64,000 bases of DNA from Phalacrocorax aristotelis (taxonomy: Eukaryota > Chordata > Aves > Suliformes > Phalacrocoracidae), in the NCBI RefSeq assembly GCF_949628215.1, contig NC_134276.1:61355733-61419732 (forward strand), given 5' to 3'. Under the pieces are notes generated by a model. That model saw only the letters and a program-made list of their open reading frames with translations. It did not search any database and was not told the origin of the DNA. This document shows positions 1 to 23,951 of the stretch, piece after piece. Positions within the stretch are counted from its first letter, which is position 1. Every line of letters begins with the position of its first letter. A program made the translations under genes and the position numbers.

Positions 1-429
1 ATGCATCAAAGCGTTTCTCCTCTCAAACCCTGTTATTCTTCAGATCAGAATGGCTGGTCGCAGGCTAACATTTCAGGATCCTTCTGCAGTTTCTAATTTA
101 ATTGATATTTATAGATGAGATAGAAATTAATAATTTGCCAAATATCAACCATCCTCCTAAATGGTTGGAGATATTCTCCTCTAATTTGACGACACTGGAA
201 AACTTTTGGCAGAGACATCCAGAAATTCTAAAGATGGAGACCCAAAGCAGTACTTTTTGTCTTCAGTATAATATACAGACCAACAGAAAAGGTTTTATCG
301 TGTACCTTCATTTCACCGGAGGTTTGTCTACACGTTCTAATCTTCAGCACTAAACTTTGTTAGCACAGTGCCATCTAATGGTTATAATGGATATAGAAAA
401 GCTACAAATTACATGTTCTACATCCTCAA

Positions 430-946
430 TGGCAGAATCATTCAACAGGGTAAACCTTCTCCTCCAACCCAATAGTTCTATTGTCTTTCAGTAACACCGT
501 CTTAATAGAAATTCCTGCAGTATTTAATGGAGATGAGACAAACTGTTTTCTAGATCTGTAAACAGTTTCTGTCTTTGGAGTTAGCAAATCTTTTCCAATA
601 TTTAGCCTAAACACCTTTGATGCAATTTAATTCCATTATTTCTTGTCCAACACTACTGCCACCGAGAACAGCTTACTTCTATCTTCCATAGAGCAACCAT
701 TCAGATAATTAAAGGTTACATTCGTGTCTTCCGTTAGACACTCTTAGATGAAACAATCCCCACTTAAACGAAACTTCATTTGTATCTCTAGTCATTCTCA
801 GCACTTTCCTGTGCCATGTCAGTAACTGAACAATCTTTCCTAAAGCGTGACACCCAGAGACACACACAGGAGCATAACTGATCCATTACTAACCCTGAGT
901 ACAGCAGAAAGGTTACTTTACAGTTCTTTCATGTGTTTGTTCTGTT

Positions 947-977
<31 letters not shown>

Positions 978-1780
978 TCAGCTTTTCGCAACAGCATGCC
1001 GCTACTGACTCATGTTAAATTTGTGATACTGCAACCTTCACACTTTTCTGCAGAAAATAACCACTCAGTCCCTGTTTTAAATAGGTGTTGTAACTATATG
1101 ACGTATCCAGCCTTCGTGTAGTATCCTGCCCTGGTCACTTTATTTTATCCATTTTCCCGTACAATTTGTCTTGCTTGTCAAAAAATTTTTTAATTATCAT
1201 GCTATTCTGTGAGGTGCTGGCCGGTTCGTTCATTTTTGTTATCTTAAAATTCAATAAGCATATTCTCTAGTCCACCATTCAGTCAAAATATTATTAAGTT
1301 ATTAAATGAGGACTGAACCTAGGACAAACCTCTGCAGAATACATTTGTGACAACTTTTGTCTCTCTGGAAACATTGGCAGCTATTATTTAAGTAAGGTTT
1401 TCCAAATACGCCACAGAAGTCTCTTCTAGGCAAAGTTTTCCTATCTTGTGAGACCTACCCTCAAAAGCCTAACTAAAATGAAGATTCCTGACATCCATAC
1501 AGGAAGCCTATTATCTTGTTATAGAAAGAAATTATATAGTTACAACTTATTTTTTATGATAAATCCATATTGTTTCATACCAATTACCTTATCTTTCAGC
1601 TGCTTATAAATAATGTGTTTATTTTTTATGAGCTTTTTAAGGAACATTTTTTAGGTGAACAACTCTGTACTTCAGTAGCTCCTCTCTCGTTTCTCTCCTT
1701 CTTAAAAGACAAAGCAGTTTGTCTTTTTACAGTCAAAAATAGGTATTAACTCAGATATCTTAATATTTCTCTTACTGCTC
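430..1780 (-). mobile_element. Ancient, heavily diverged CR1-like LINE
   Basis: Read on the plus strand, the segment follows the order of the CR1 antisense consensus as I remember it: a piece like 'atatttagcctaaacacc' and 'attccattatttcttgtcc' near 595-650, then 'gagaacagcttacttct' near 665, then 'caacagcatgccgctactga' near 990, 'ctctagtccaccattcagtc' near 1265, 'aaaagcctaactaaaatgaag' near 1465, and 'gataaatccatattg' near 1560. These landmarks span more than 1 kb of the reverse transcriptase region in the right order, so the element is on the minus strand. It has many substitutions and indels and no open frame. Boundaries are approximate. Confidence 0.6.
950..977. repeat. (GT)14 microsatellite
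   Basis: Fourteen uninterrupted GT units lie inside the ancient CR1 copy in POGLUT2 intron 4. The array probably grew after the insertion, since the CR1 match continues on both sides. Confidence 0.95.
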
Positions 1781-2357
1781 TCTTTACATAATAATCACAT
1801 ATTTCTGTGTGCTGAAACTTCAGCCCTGCTATATTCTGTCACTCTGTACATAACGTTGTTTTTTTCCCAAAGTTGCTTGTACATCAAGGGAGTTTCCCCA
1901 CGTGTCACCTGGTGGGCTTTTGGTGCCCTTCCTCAACCCTTCCCATCTTGTTTTCAACACATGGAATTTAATGGAGAATGATATGTGTTCCTTATTTTTT
2001 TCAGTCATCCTATAAAGTGTACTAGCAGAGACAGAATTTTCTATTAGATGCTACAGGATGATTTATTTAGTCTATAGGGAAAAAAACCAAACCCACACTC
2101 TGTTCAAGCCTATCGAACTCCCCTATAAAAGCCTGCTATTCAATTAACATTTGTGATACTCCATCCATTGATCAGATAGCATACTAGAACATGGAAACTT
2201 CAAACAAGGAAAACCCATCTAACCTTTCCATTATTAATCAAAGAACAAGAAGGGCTTTTTAACAGAAATAGCAACAAATATGCTGAAGTATACTTGTTAA
2301 GCCCAAGCTTCTATACATTAGGACATATAGAATAAATGACTGTACAGATGTACTCAC

Positions 2358-2435
2358 TTTTCTTGTCAAAGAAAGCAGTATGGCATCCATGAAAATTCTG
2401 AAGCCAACATGTTCCCCATATGTCTTTATATAAAC
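2358..2435 (-). CDS. POGLUT2: POGLUT2 coding exon 4
   Basis: This 78-nt exon lies between a TTTTCAG acceptor and a GTGAGT donor and encodes [20 protein letters not shown] followed by LSLTRK. It is in phase 0 at both ends and matches the family order directly after KDNK. Confidence 0.92.
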
Positions 2436-5400
2436 CTGAAAATAAACAAAGGTTTTACTGCTCTGGTGTTTTCATTTCAGAGAACGGCTGGCACAATTTA
2501 GAGCTCTTTTAATCACTTAGTAAGTAACTAGTCAGACAGATTGTATGGCTATATGAATTTATGAATCAGCTGGGAAGCTTTAGAAATCTCATCCCTCCAA
2601 CTTGTCACAGAAAAGTCACCAAAAAAGAAACAAGCTTTGTTTACTTTTGCAGACATTTTAGGTCTGTCTCATAGAAGTAAAAATTAGTTGCCTGTTTCTG
2701 TTGTGTTCCATTGTTCTCATTTCCTTATGAAGCTCTACTGAAGTCCGTAGAATTTTGTTAAAAAGAACTGTAGCCCTGATCCTCAGTGGAGCTAAAAGTG
2801 GCATTTCTTTACCTCACAATTATGCACAACATAATTTATTGGTGCATGTCAAATTAGATGATTGTGACACTCCACAGCAATGTTACTCAGCGAGCAGGAA
2901 ACTGAGTTGGTATGTACGAGACTTGGGTCCGTGCCCAGTACTCACATCGATTGCTTGGAAAGCAGTTTGCCTTCACTATGCTTCAGTTGTGTTGTGACGT
3001 GGACAAAAAGCACTTTACAAAGCAGGACAGATATTGTTGGGCTCATATACAAACTGCAAAGTATTCAAGGACAGTGAAGCAAGCAAAGGAAGTTTCTTAC
3101 AGAACAGACTACAAGAAGCCTTTCAACTGGGAACAGCCAAAGAGCCTAGCTGTATGACTTGCCACCAAATCCCTGTACGGACTTTAGATCAATGCATTCC
3201 ATACCTTGTTATCTTTGATGGTGTAATGACACAAACTCTGTCTTTGTCCAAACCTTTGTGGAATTTCTTTTGCAATCTTATCTGGATCAACAATGGGAAA
3301 ATTTGCTAGGTCTCTCTGAATCTGTGGAATGATTTGAGGGCAGTTCATCTCTTCCAGCCATACACTGCTCTCCTCCTGAGGGCAGTCACAGTTTTCATGG
3401 TAAATAGGTCCTATCAGGAACACAATTATTATTTTATTTTTAGTAAGTCATGCTATTGAGCTGTTTTGATCACAAAAGAGGGTCAAGGCACTGACCATTC
3501 ACTCCTTAAAGCCAAACCTTCAGCAACTCTAAATGGACATGTCTGAACTCTTTTTGACTCCAATGGAGTCACGCCAAGCTACATTAGCTTCTGTGTGACC
3601 CCTCTACATGTATTTGCTGGGCAACAGCTTCACAGCGTTTGTTTCTTTTTATTATTTTTAATAGTACATGCAGGACACTTACAATGATTCCATAATTCCA
3701 ATGGGAATTGATAGTCTGGAGCAGTACTGAGATCCTGCAGAACCCTATGCTAATCCTAGAAAACATTCTGGGACACAGTTTGTGAGAAGCAGCCATGATA
3801 GGAAATCTGCGTAGCGCTACTTCTTACCTTTTAAAATATATGGAGACTTTGCGACATGTTTATCTCCAGTTTTGACTTCTATCTTCAGGTTGTTGTAGCT
3901 TGCGTACATCCTGTATCTTACAAGGAAGGAACCATCTTTCCTGTCTAATACTTGCACACCAACCCGAGTGAATTGTTCATCGGGAGCAGTGATCTTCACC
4001 TGGAATGCATTTTCACCCGGTGATGAAGTGAACCTACCCAGAAAGTAAGTGGGAGCTTTAATAAAAAAGGAAACACACAACAGCTTTCTTAGTCTGATCC
4101 ATTCCTTTTCGAGCTGACAGATTTCCAGCGACTTCACTGAGCCATGCTCAGTCTTTATGAGCACATCTTAGCATTCACACACAAGGCATGATTTTTCCAA
4201 AGACAATTTTGTTAGGCTACCTGTAACATCTCATGCTGTTAGAAGCATTAGGTATCAAGAAGGTTCCCCTCAGATACTCATGAACACATCTCCAAAATCA
4301 TTTGGTGCCCTGCATGTTGAACAGTGTTGCAAATGCAGTCTTTTGATTATATGGGAACAGAGCACATTTAAAAATCCAGAGCTATGGCTCTTGATTAGTA
4401 GTAGCTCAACTGTAGAAGGATGGGAAGCTGGAGAGCATGCAGATAAATGGATCTTGGTAGATATGTCTTGGTATCCTGTCCTCTAGGGACAGGGCGAGGG
4501 GCAACAGTTTTAAACTGAAATAGGTTAAATTTAGACTGGACATAAGGAAGACATTCTTTACAATGAGGGTAGTGAGGTGCTGGAACAGGTTGCCCAGAGA
4601 AGTTGTGGATGCCCCATCCCTGGAAGTGTTCAAGGCACAGTTGGATGGGGCTTTGAGCAACCTGGTCTAGTGGAAGATTATGTCCCTGCCCACGGCAGAG
4701 GGGTTGGACTAGATGATCTTTAAAAGTCTCTACCAACCCAAACCATTCCATGATTCTATAAAAAAAACATACCAGAGCAAGCTTCACTTCAGCAGCTTAG
4801 TACATCTGTTATTTTACATACACAAGCAAAATGTTTCCAGATTATTTTATTTTCCAGGTATTGTTTAAGGAAGCAGAAAACAGTTAAGCTTCTTAATCAT
4901 TATGGTAGCTCATACAGCGGAAAAAAAATCATATTACAGAAGCCAGTATCTAGGCAGGGAAAAAACATTATAGTGGGATCATGCAATTCAATGTGTACTT
5001 TGACGTTTGGGTAAAATTCACCATATACCAATCACAGAAAAATCTCCATAAAACCAAATAAAATCATTTGAAAAATCATGAAGTTATCACATATCATTGA
5101 GGTATTAACAAAGTTGGCACAGTTAAAATGCTGCATGTGCCAACTTTCTTCCACCTCTTTAAACATGGTCCCAGATGTGTAGGGAGAGCTTGGGATAGAG
5201 AGAGAGGTGGTGGGAGTGGCTGGACTAACAGATTACAGCCCAGCAGCCTGGTCACCTTTCCTAAAACTTGTCCAGACACACTAGGGAGCTGCCAGTTCAA
5301 CTAAATGCAGGAAATATTTACTCTCCAAGATAAGCTGAACCGGCAGCTTCCGGACTTGCACGTGCCATGGTGCATCTAATCTGGACAACCTGGATGGAGC

Positions 5401-6378
5401 GCTCTGAGCTCTTATCTAGCTTGTACGGTCAGGGTTTCTTTCCTGTAGAAATGGAAAGCCGTGAGTGTCCTCTGAAAGTTAAGTTTACCTATTTCATTCC
5501 TATGAAGTTTAACTAATGGCCTACAGAGTAATTCCTAAAGGACTCTACTGACCTTGTGCCTATGTGTTTAGGAGAAATACTGGTGGTCCTAACAGTGGAA
5601 ACAAGCAGGATGCCCGAGCAGGTATATTAATTACATATATAATATCATATATATATATGTTATTAACACTATATATTTTTAAGGTTTTGACAAAGCAGAA
5701 TAAATCATAGATTGTTGGTTGGACTAATATACGTGTCTGGCTGTTGAACATTCTCATCCTCTTATCTCGTCCCCTTCTGCAGTTACTTGACACTTGTAAA
5801 AAGATTAATTAGCTTTTTCTAAGCGATATACATAAAAAAAGCCACGCAGGGAGCCTTCAGCCTTCCCTTTCCACAGTAAAACCCCGAGCAGATTTCAGCC
5901 TAAGAGGCGAAAGGGGTTCAGGGGTGACAGGGGCAGGCCAGGCCAGGCCCGCCCCGCCGAGGTCGGGGCCCCGCTGCGACTCGCGGGCGGGGGAGCCGTG
6001 TCGATCCGCTCCCTCACAACAACCCCCGCACCACGATTCGGGCGCGGGGCCCGCACACGCTCAGGCGGCTGCCGGGCCCAAGGCGGGCCAAGCGGCCGCA
6101 GGAGGCTCTGCCGCTGCCGCCCCGAGCGTGAGGGGGCGGGCGGGCGGGAGCGGCACTTTTAACCCATCTCTCGGATTTGTTTGTGCCCGCCGTTCCCGCC
6201 CCGCTTACCTCTGCCCTTCGGCGTCCACGGCCTGCACGTAAAAATATCGAGCGGGGAGGGCGGCCTCCGCCCGCAGGCCGGGCCCCCATACGGCGCTGCG
6301 CTGGGGGCTCAGCCGCCCGCCCCCGCCCGCCGCGGCGACGGCGCCCAGGGCGACGCAGAGCGCCCACAGGACACGCAT
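2358..6378 (-). CDS. POGLUT2: POGLUT2 (KDELC1) protein O-glucosyltransferase 2, N-terminal 220 residues
   Basis: Four minus-strand exons join in phase: 6378-6209, 4033-3828, 3410-3205 and 2435-2358, all with GT-AG introns. The start ATG at 6378 gives a signal peptide ([19 protein letters not shown]). A filamin-type Ig domain follows at about residues 22-128, with the family segments [34 protein letters not shown] and KSPYILKG. The GT90/CAP10 glycosyltransferase domain begins after [10 protein letters not shown], with [18 protein letters not shown] at 176-193 and the last residues [19 protein letters not shown] in exon 4. The family enzyme works in the ER lumen and adds glucose to serines of EGF repeats of Notch and fibrillin proteins, and ends in a KDEL-type signal. 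The catalytic centre and C terminus lie outside the window. POGLUT3 is the near paralogue; synteny with BIVM and ERCC5 favours POGLUT2. Confidence 0.95.
3205..3410 (-). CDS. POGLUT2: POGLUT2 coding exon 3: start of GT90 domain
   Basis: The exon follows a CTGATAG acceptor and encodes [20 protein letters not shown], then the segment ending CHYTIKDNK before a GTATGG donor. The cysteine pair CDC and the later NCPQ cysteine match the conserved disulfide region at the beginning of the glycosyltransferase domain. Confidence 0.95.
3828..4033 (-). CDS. POGLUT2: POGLUT2 coding exon 2: filamin-type Ig domain
   Basis: The exon starts after the acceptor GGGTAG and begins [20 protein letters not shown]. 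It ends in YILKG at a GTAAGA donor. It carries the core beta strands of the filamin repeat, including the [20 protein letters not shown] stretch. It is 206 nt long, the same length as exon 3. Confidence 0.95.
4475..4760 (+). mobile_element. CR1 LINE, 3' fragment
   Basis: The segment has the sense CR1 3'-end landmarks in order: 'ctctagggacagggcgagg', 'ataaggaagacattcttta', 'gtgctggaacaggttgccca', 'gggttggactagatgatct', and the terminal 'ccattccatgattctata'. It is 5' truncated, as is usual for CR1. It lies in POGLUT2 intron 1 on the strand opposite to the gene. It is much less diverged than the copy at 430-1780. Confidence 0.95.
4764..5919. other. POGLUT2 intron 1, remainder
   Basis: The stretch is AT-rich intron sequence with a short imperfect AT microsatellite near 5635-5660. 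I see no exon, RNA gene or further repeat that I can name. It runs into the CpG island at about 5.92 kb. Confidence 0.6.
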
Positions 6379-6800
6379 CTACAGCGCTCCTCCCTGACGG
6401 ACGGAGGAACTCCGCTGAGGCGCGGGACGCGGCCTTCCTCCTTCCCTCACCGCGGCGCCGGGGAGCCTCGCCCTCGCCGCGGCCGCATGGAGCGGGGCTG
6501 TGTGGGGGAGCGGGGGGATCGCGGAGCCGCCGCCGCACTATCGCTGCGCCCCACCGGGACCCTCAGCGCACCATCCCCGCGGCGCCGCAGGGGAGCGGGG
6601 CGGGGCGATCGCCCGCCACACCCCCAGCTTCCGCGGGGGCAGGGCCGCACTCCCCGCACGGGGAGGGGTCGTTGGGCGGGGCGGCCGTTGGCAGCCGTTG
6701 AAGGGGCGGTTGGCGGCTCGCGCCGGCTTAACCCCGGGCAGGTTTTGCGGGGACCCGCCTCAGAGGAAGGGGACCGAGAAGAGGCCGGCTCTGCCCGTCT
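5920..6800. promoter_or_regulatory. POGLUT2: CpG island, POGLUT2 promoter
   Basis: The segment is very GC-rich with dense CpG and overlaps POGLUT2 exon 1. Transcription starts on the minus strand somewhere above 6378. Several GC boxes of the GGGGCGGGG type are visible, for example near 6596-6605. No TATA box is evident. The long open frames here on both strands reflect GC-rich composition and lack conserved protein sequence. Confidence 0.8.
6209..6378 (-). CDS. POGLUT2: POGLUT2 coding exon 1: signal peptide and start of filamin domain
   Basis: This exon encodes residues 1-56 and two bases of codon 57. The hydrophobic core [14 protein letters not shown] is a clear signal peptide. The donor is AG|GTAAGC. 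The exon lies within a CpG island, which explains its GC-rich, alanine- and glycine-rich coding compared with exons 2-4. Confidence 0.92.
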
Positions 6801-7108
6801 CTGACTTTTGCGTTCGGACGTCTCGGTGTCACTGTTCTCTCCGTGTCCTGAGCTGAAGTTTCCCCCCGTGCGCTCCATTTCTGTAACATTAGGGTGAGAA
6901 ATAAAGAGTTTGCTGTTGCGAAAACTAGTTTTCAAAATCCTCCCTGGAGAAGCTGAAGCAGGCCGCTGACGCCTGGTAGCTCCGGTCACCGTCCTGGCCT
7001 GCCGGGAGCACAGGTGACAGGGCGCCTCACCAGCCTGCTGCCACCGGGTGATCCAACCTCAGGCTGCAGAAAGCTAGCATGAAACGCTGATGCTGTTCTT
7101 AACTACAT

Positions 7109-7428
7109 ATAGAATCATAGATTCATTTAGGTTGGAAAAGACCCCTTAAGATCTTTGAGTCCAACCATTAACCTAGCACTGCCAAGTCCACCACTAAACA
7201 TGTCCCGAAGTGCCACATCCACACATATTTTAAATACTTCTAGGGATTTAAACTCAACCACTTCCCCAGGCAGCCTGTTCCAACACTTGACAACCCTAAT
7301 AGAAATTTCTCCTAATATCCAATCTAAACCTTCCCTTCTGCAACTTGAGGTCATTCCCTCTCATCCTATTACTTGCTACTTGGGAAAAGAGACTCACACC
7401 CGCCTCGCTACAACCTCCTTTCAGGTAG
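7109..7428 (-). mobile_element. CR1 LINE, 3' fragment (minus strand)
   Basis: It begins with 'atagaatcatagattcattt' and 'ggttggaaaagacccctt', then 'gagtccaaccattaacctag', 'ccccaggcagcctgttcca' and 'tttctcctaatatccaatct'. This is the antisense order of a CR1 3' end. The element lies between POGLUT2 and BIVM. The 5' limit near 7428 is approximate. Confidence 0.93.
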
Positions 7429-9049
7429 GCTGTACACATACCATGCTTTGCTTTTGTCATTTAGCTACAGAAACCTCACCTAAATTAAGGCTTCTTTGTG
7501 AGAGAACTTTGATTCTAAAAGATACTTTCAGTTTTGCTCTTTATTGCTTTCCTCTTGTTAAGGCAAACAATATCAGAAAATTGAACCTCATCATCAAAGA
7601 GTCACGAATTTAGAAGAGATTTTGTATTTTGCATTTTGAAATACCGTAAATCCGTTTATAGATAAGCACACACAAAAATCACTTGCTCTGAGAAAATTGC
7701 AAGCTGAGAAAGGATCGCTTGGGTCAATGAACGTAGTGTTTTCCAACCAGTGACCTTGCTACAAAACACCTAAAAAAAATTATCAGGCTTCTACAGGCAT
7801 AGTTTTCGTCTCCTGCCCTTCCCATTTATATGATTTTTCAGGACATTCAGCAGATGGAAGACTTGTAGTTTCCAGTCTAAAAATTCATGCAGGCCCTATT
7901 TTATATCCCTGACCCTTTAGCTCCTCTCCCTTCCCCATCTTTACTCTCCTGATATATTTTACAGGCTGAAATCACACTCCTTCTCAGCTTATTTTTTGCT
8001 GTAGGAGACATGCCAGTCTCCTTTAGCAAACAAGGACTTTAAAGATGTTATTTAAAAAGAGATTTCATAGCTATAGAATTCACAGAACATCCTTTGTCTT
8101 CCTAGTAGGGTGACATTGACACATTAAAAAAAGTACAGCAATGAAGATGAAGGTGACACACTTGTACCCTCCTGCCGTTCTCTTCTCCAGCTTTTCTCCC
8201 CCACACAAGCACAGCTCAGGGAATCCGTGTAGAGATCTCACGCTATTTGTCAGCACCCAAAGAAGTTGTAAAATAAATCATGCAACCTAATTTTAGTCCT
8301 GGCTGGCAAAGCCAATGTTGCTGCTATCCTAATGCCTGTAATTTGGCTCAGAGAAAAATGCTTTGGAGGCAGAATTGTTTAATTACTGCAAAGACTGTTG
8401 GCTCACGAAGGTTCAGCAGGCTTCCAGCTGGCCAAGACATAATGTACACTCTCCATCTCCATCCCCTTGCCTCGGGATGAAGCCACACCAAAACCTGGGT
8501 CTGATCTAGGTCGTCTTACCCATGTCCAGGGGACGGCAAGCTTGGCTGAGCCAACAAGCGTTGGAGGACTTTTGCAACTTTGCTCTGCCTCACCACTGAA
8601 AGCTGTCAAATAACTCACTAACATTTGAGGAGAAACCAGATTCTTTTTTCCATCACTTGCAGCACCTCTCACGGAAACAACTGCTGGGGCTCCGGGGCTG
8701 TGGCACCGTGCTGTCATTGCTAGATCTGTTTTGGTTTTTATTGTAAATTTTATAACTACTTCGTTATAAAAGCAATCATTTAATATTACAAATCAGAATA
8801 TTTAAAAACAAATAGATTTTAAATAATTGTGGCAGTTCTAGAAGGGCTCTGCTCATGTCTTCAGCATTACTGTGTTCATGTTGAAAATTTGCTGACTGCA
8901 GTGAATATGAGAGGGGGAGTACTGTCGGCAGTTCCACTGTTACTCGAAGCAATCCTTTGTTCCTTTATACAGTTTTCCAGAAGCATTTTTATTACATGTG
9001 TTCTCACTACGGCCAGGGAAACAAAGAGACGTCTAGTGCAAATAAAAGG
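7429..9049. other. Intergenic, POGLUT2-BIVM
   Basis: This is AT-rich spacer between the divergent genes. I see no conserved open frame, splice-bounded exon or nameable repeat. Confidence 0.6.
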
Positions 9050-10510
9050 CGCGGACATCTGTCCCTTGTTCCCCGGGAGGAACCCAGCGCTCCTACCACC
9101 CCAACCCAATCCCTCCTCGGCAAGGGGCCGCTGCGGCAGGGGCACGGCTGGCCCTGCCGGGGCCGTACCGGGGCTCCCCGTGGCCGCACACTCGTCAGCC
9201 AGCACAGCCCCACTTTTCCAAGCGCCCTCGGAGCTCCCCGCCGCGGCTGGCCACGCAGGCGGAACCGCGCCTCCCATTGCTCTCCTCCCGCCCGGACAGC
9301 ACCCCCCGCCAGCGCCCGGCCGGCCTCCCCCGGGCTCCCTTGCGGCACCCGGAGCCCCACCTCGGCCAACGGGTGAGAACCCAGCCCTGTCCCCGTTAGG
9401 CCAGCGGGGAGCGCGGCTGCTCCCGCGGCACGGCCCGGTGCCCATCCCTGTCCCTGTGCTGCCCCTTCCTCCCCCGCCCGCCCGCGGGGCAGCAGCGGAC
9501 GAGACCACGAGGGCGCGTATGGGGGGGGCCGGTGGGACACACACACACACACGGCCCCAGAAGTGGCTCTCACTGCGCCAAGGCGCGGTCGCGGCCCAGC
9601 CGGGAGATGCGCAGCCCGTTTCTCTGAGATACCGCGATGACCCGCGGGGGGAGGGCGGCCGTCACTGCCGGGCTGCCCCGCGCCCCCTCCCCCGGCCGGC
9701 TGCGGCAGTTGGTGCCGGCGGCGACGGCGCTGAAGAGGCGGGGGGCGGTGGGGGCGCAGGTGAGCCCGCCGCGCGGCACCCTCCCCCGCCGCGCGCCGTG
9801 TCTGTTTCCGGCGCGCTCGCGTCCCCGCTCCGCCGCGGCCGGGGGAGGCGACGCAGCCGGGCGCCGCGCAGGTAACACGCCGCGAGCGTGGGGAGCGCGG
9901 GCTGTGCCGCCGGGCTGCTGCCCTTCCCCTTCCCTCCGCTGCCCCGTCGGGCGCTGAGGAGGGGATCGGGCCCACCCTCCTGTCGGGCCCCACCGCCCCT
10001 CCCCGCAGCGCTGGGCTGCTCACTCTGTAACCGGCTGACGGCAGGGCGGGGGGCGGGGCCGCGGAGCCGCGCCGGGGCAACCATTGGCGGCGCCGAGGCC
10101 CTCCCTCGCCCCCCTCCTGGCGCCGAGGCAGGGTTTCTCCCACGCCGCGGGGTCCCCCGTGGGTGACTCTCCCGCCCCGGCGTGGTGAGAGCGGTCTGTG
10201 CCGGGGCTGGGCGGCAGAACCGGGATTGGGCGCCGCTCGGGTGCGCTCGCCGCCGGCGGCCGCGGAGCGCGGGCACGCGCTTTGGTATTTCCGTGTAATG
10301 CTCCCAGCGGAGCCCTCCTTGCGATGGGCTGCGAGACCCGCCTCTGGCGGGGGAGCGCTCGCGCACTGGCAGGTCGGCGCGGGGACCAGAAGCCGGTGGC
10401 GCGGGAGCCTGCTCGCGGGTGGAAGTCCCGCCTCCTGCGTGGCAGGTTTCCCATCTGCCGCGTGTCTTCCCACCGCAGGCGTGCGAGCTGCTGAGGTGAC
10501 GCACAGCACG
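9050..10510 (+). promoter_or_regulatory. BIVM: CpG island with BIVM promoter and probable non-coding first exon
   Basis: About 1.45 kb of dense CpG, GC-rich sequence lies upstream of the first BIVM coding exon. The coding exon opens with an acceptor at 11206-11207, so a non-coding exon must lie upstream. Good donors in the island are GCAG|GTGAGC near 9761 and GCAG|GTAACA at 9871/9872; I favour the latter as the end of exon 1, with low certainty. The island contains an (AC)8 run at 9537-9552 and a CRE-like GTGACGCAC near 10497. Confidence 0.7.
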
Positions 10511-11207
10511 GACCGTCAACTCGCTTTTAAAAAAAAGATGATTAAAAGCAAGCCGGCCTTCTGAAAATTGTGTTTGGTAGTTCTTAGCTACGCTAAGTGA
10601 AATCTGACACTTCTCTTTCTCGCTCCTGAAGAAGAGGAAGCATATACAAATAAAAGGGAAGGTTAACAGCCATAGGGGGAAAGCAGTGAAACGGGTTGAG
10701 GGGTAGTGTTGTGAATCTACAGTCAACAGAGCTAATAGTTACTGTAGTTTTCTGTAAGTCTGACCTTCACTTGCAGCAAAAGCGTGCAGGATTCTTCAGC
10801 CTTAAATTGCTCTTTCTGTGATTTATTAACTTGTACAAATTCTTTTATACTCCACGTATGCCAGGTATCGTGACTGTACGGAATAAAAACGACCCACCGC
10901 AAACACGGAAGTGCAGAAGCTTTTCATTTTTTTTAATCTCTTTTTTTTTATTCATGCGCTGGTTTACAATTGCAGTTACTCATGATGTCTTCATCATGGT
11001 ATTGCTATGGTGTATGCTGTTGCCACCTCACAAGTAATAACAAGTGCTGTTTGTAGAATTCTGGAGATGCGTGGGAGAGGACACAGTGTACGTTGTGGTG
11101 TGTCTTAAAGGGTGTTTCAGCTTTTCTTGGATATGAGTTCAAAGATAAGCTTTGTGTAGACTTTGTGTTGGTTGAGACACCTGCACTAACTTCTCATTTT
11201 CTTTCAG
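10511..11207 (+). other. BIVM: BIVM intron 1, 3' part
   Basis: AT-rich intron sequence leads up to the acceptor TTTCTTTCAG at 11207. No other feature is recognised. Confidence 0.6.
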
Positions 11208-11320
11208 GTACTTCGGCGATACCTTGCAGAGGTGATGGAGGCAACGATGAAAACTCTGTTGTAATTGAAACATAAAGAAAATATATTCTTAGCTGTACAA
11301 TACTCTTGCAGTATCATTCA

Positions 11321-23951
<12,631 letters not shown>

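Larger units (their letters stand above)
1..2357 (-). other. POGLUT2: POGLUT2 intron 4 (partial)
   Basis: This stretch lies downstream of POGLUT2 exon 4 in the direction of transcription. I searched it on the minus strand for the next expected segment of the glycosyltransferase domain (the family has a VKMPDVELF-type continuation) and did not find it, so the next exon must lie left of the window and this intron exceeds 2.3 kb. Most of 430-1780 is an ancient CR1 LINE, and a GT microsatellite sits inside that. The remainder is AT-rich with no recognisable gene. Confidence 0.7.

Noticed and set aside
6014-6989. Several 170-200 residue open frames around the POGLUT2 promoter
   Set aside because: They are GC-rich shadows of the CpG island. 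Only the segment 6209-6378 on the minus strand has conserved sequence and a splice donor.
9007-10509. A 500-residue open frame on the minus strand, with other long frames on both strands of the CpG island
   Set aside because: The product is Arg/Gly/Pro/Ala-rich with no conserved block, overlaps long open frames in several other phases, and fits the low stop-codon frequency of GC-rich DNA.
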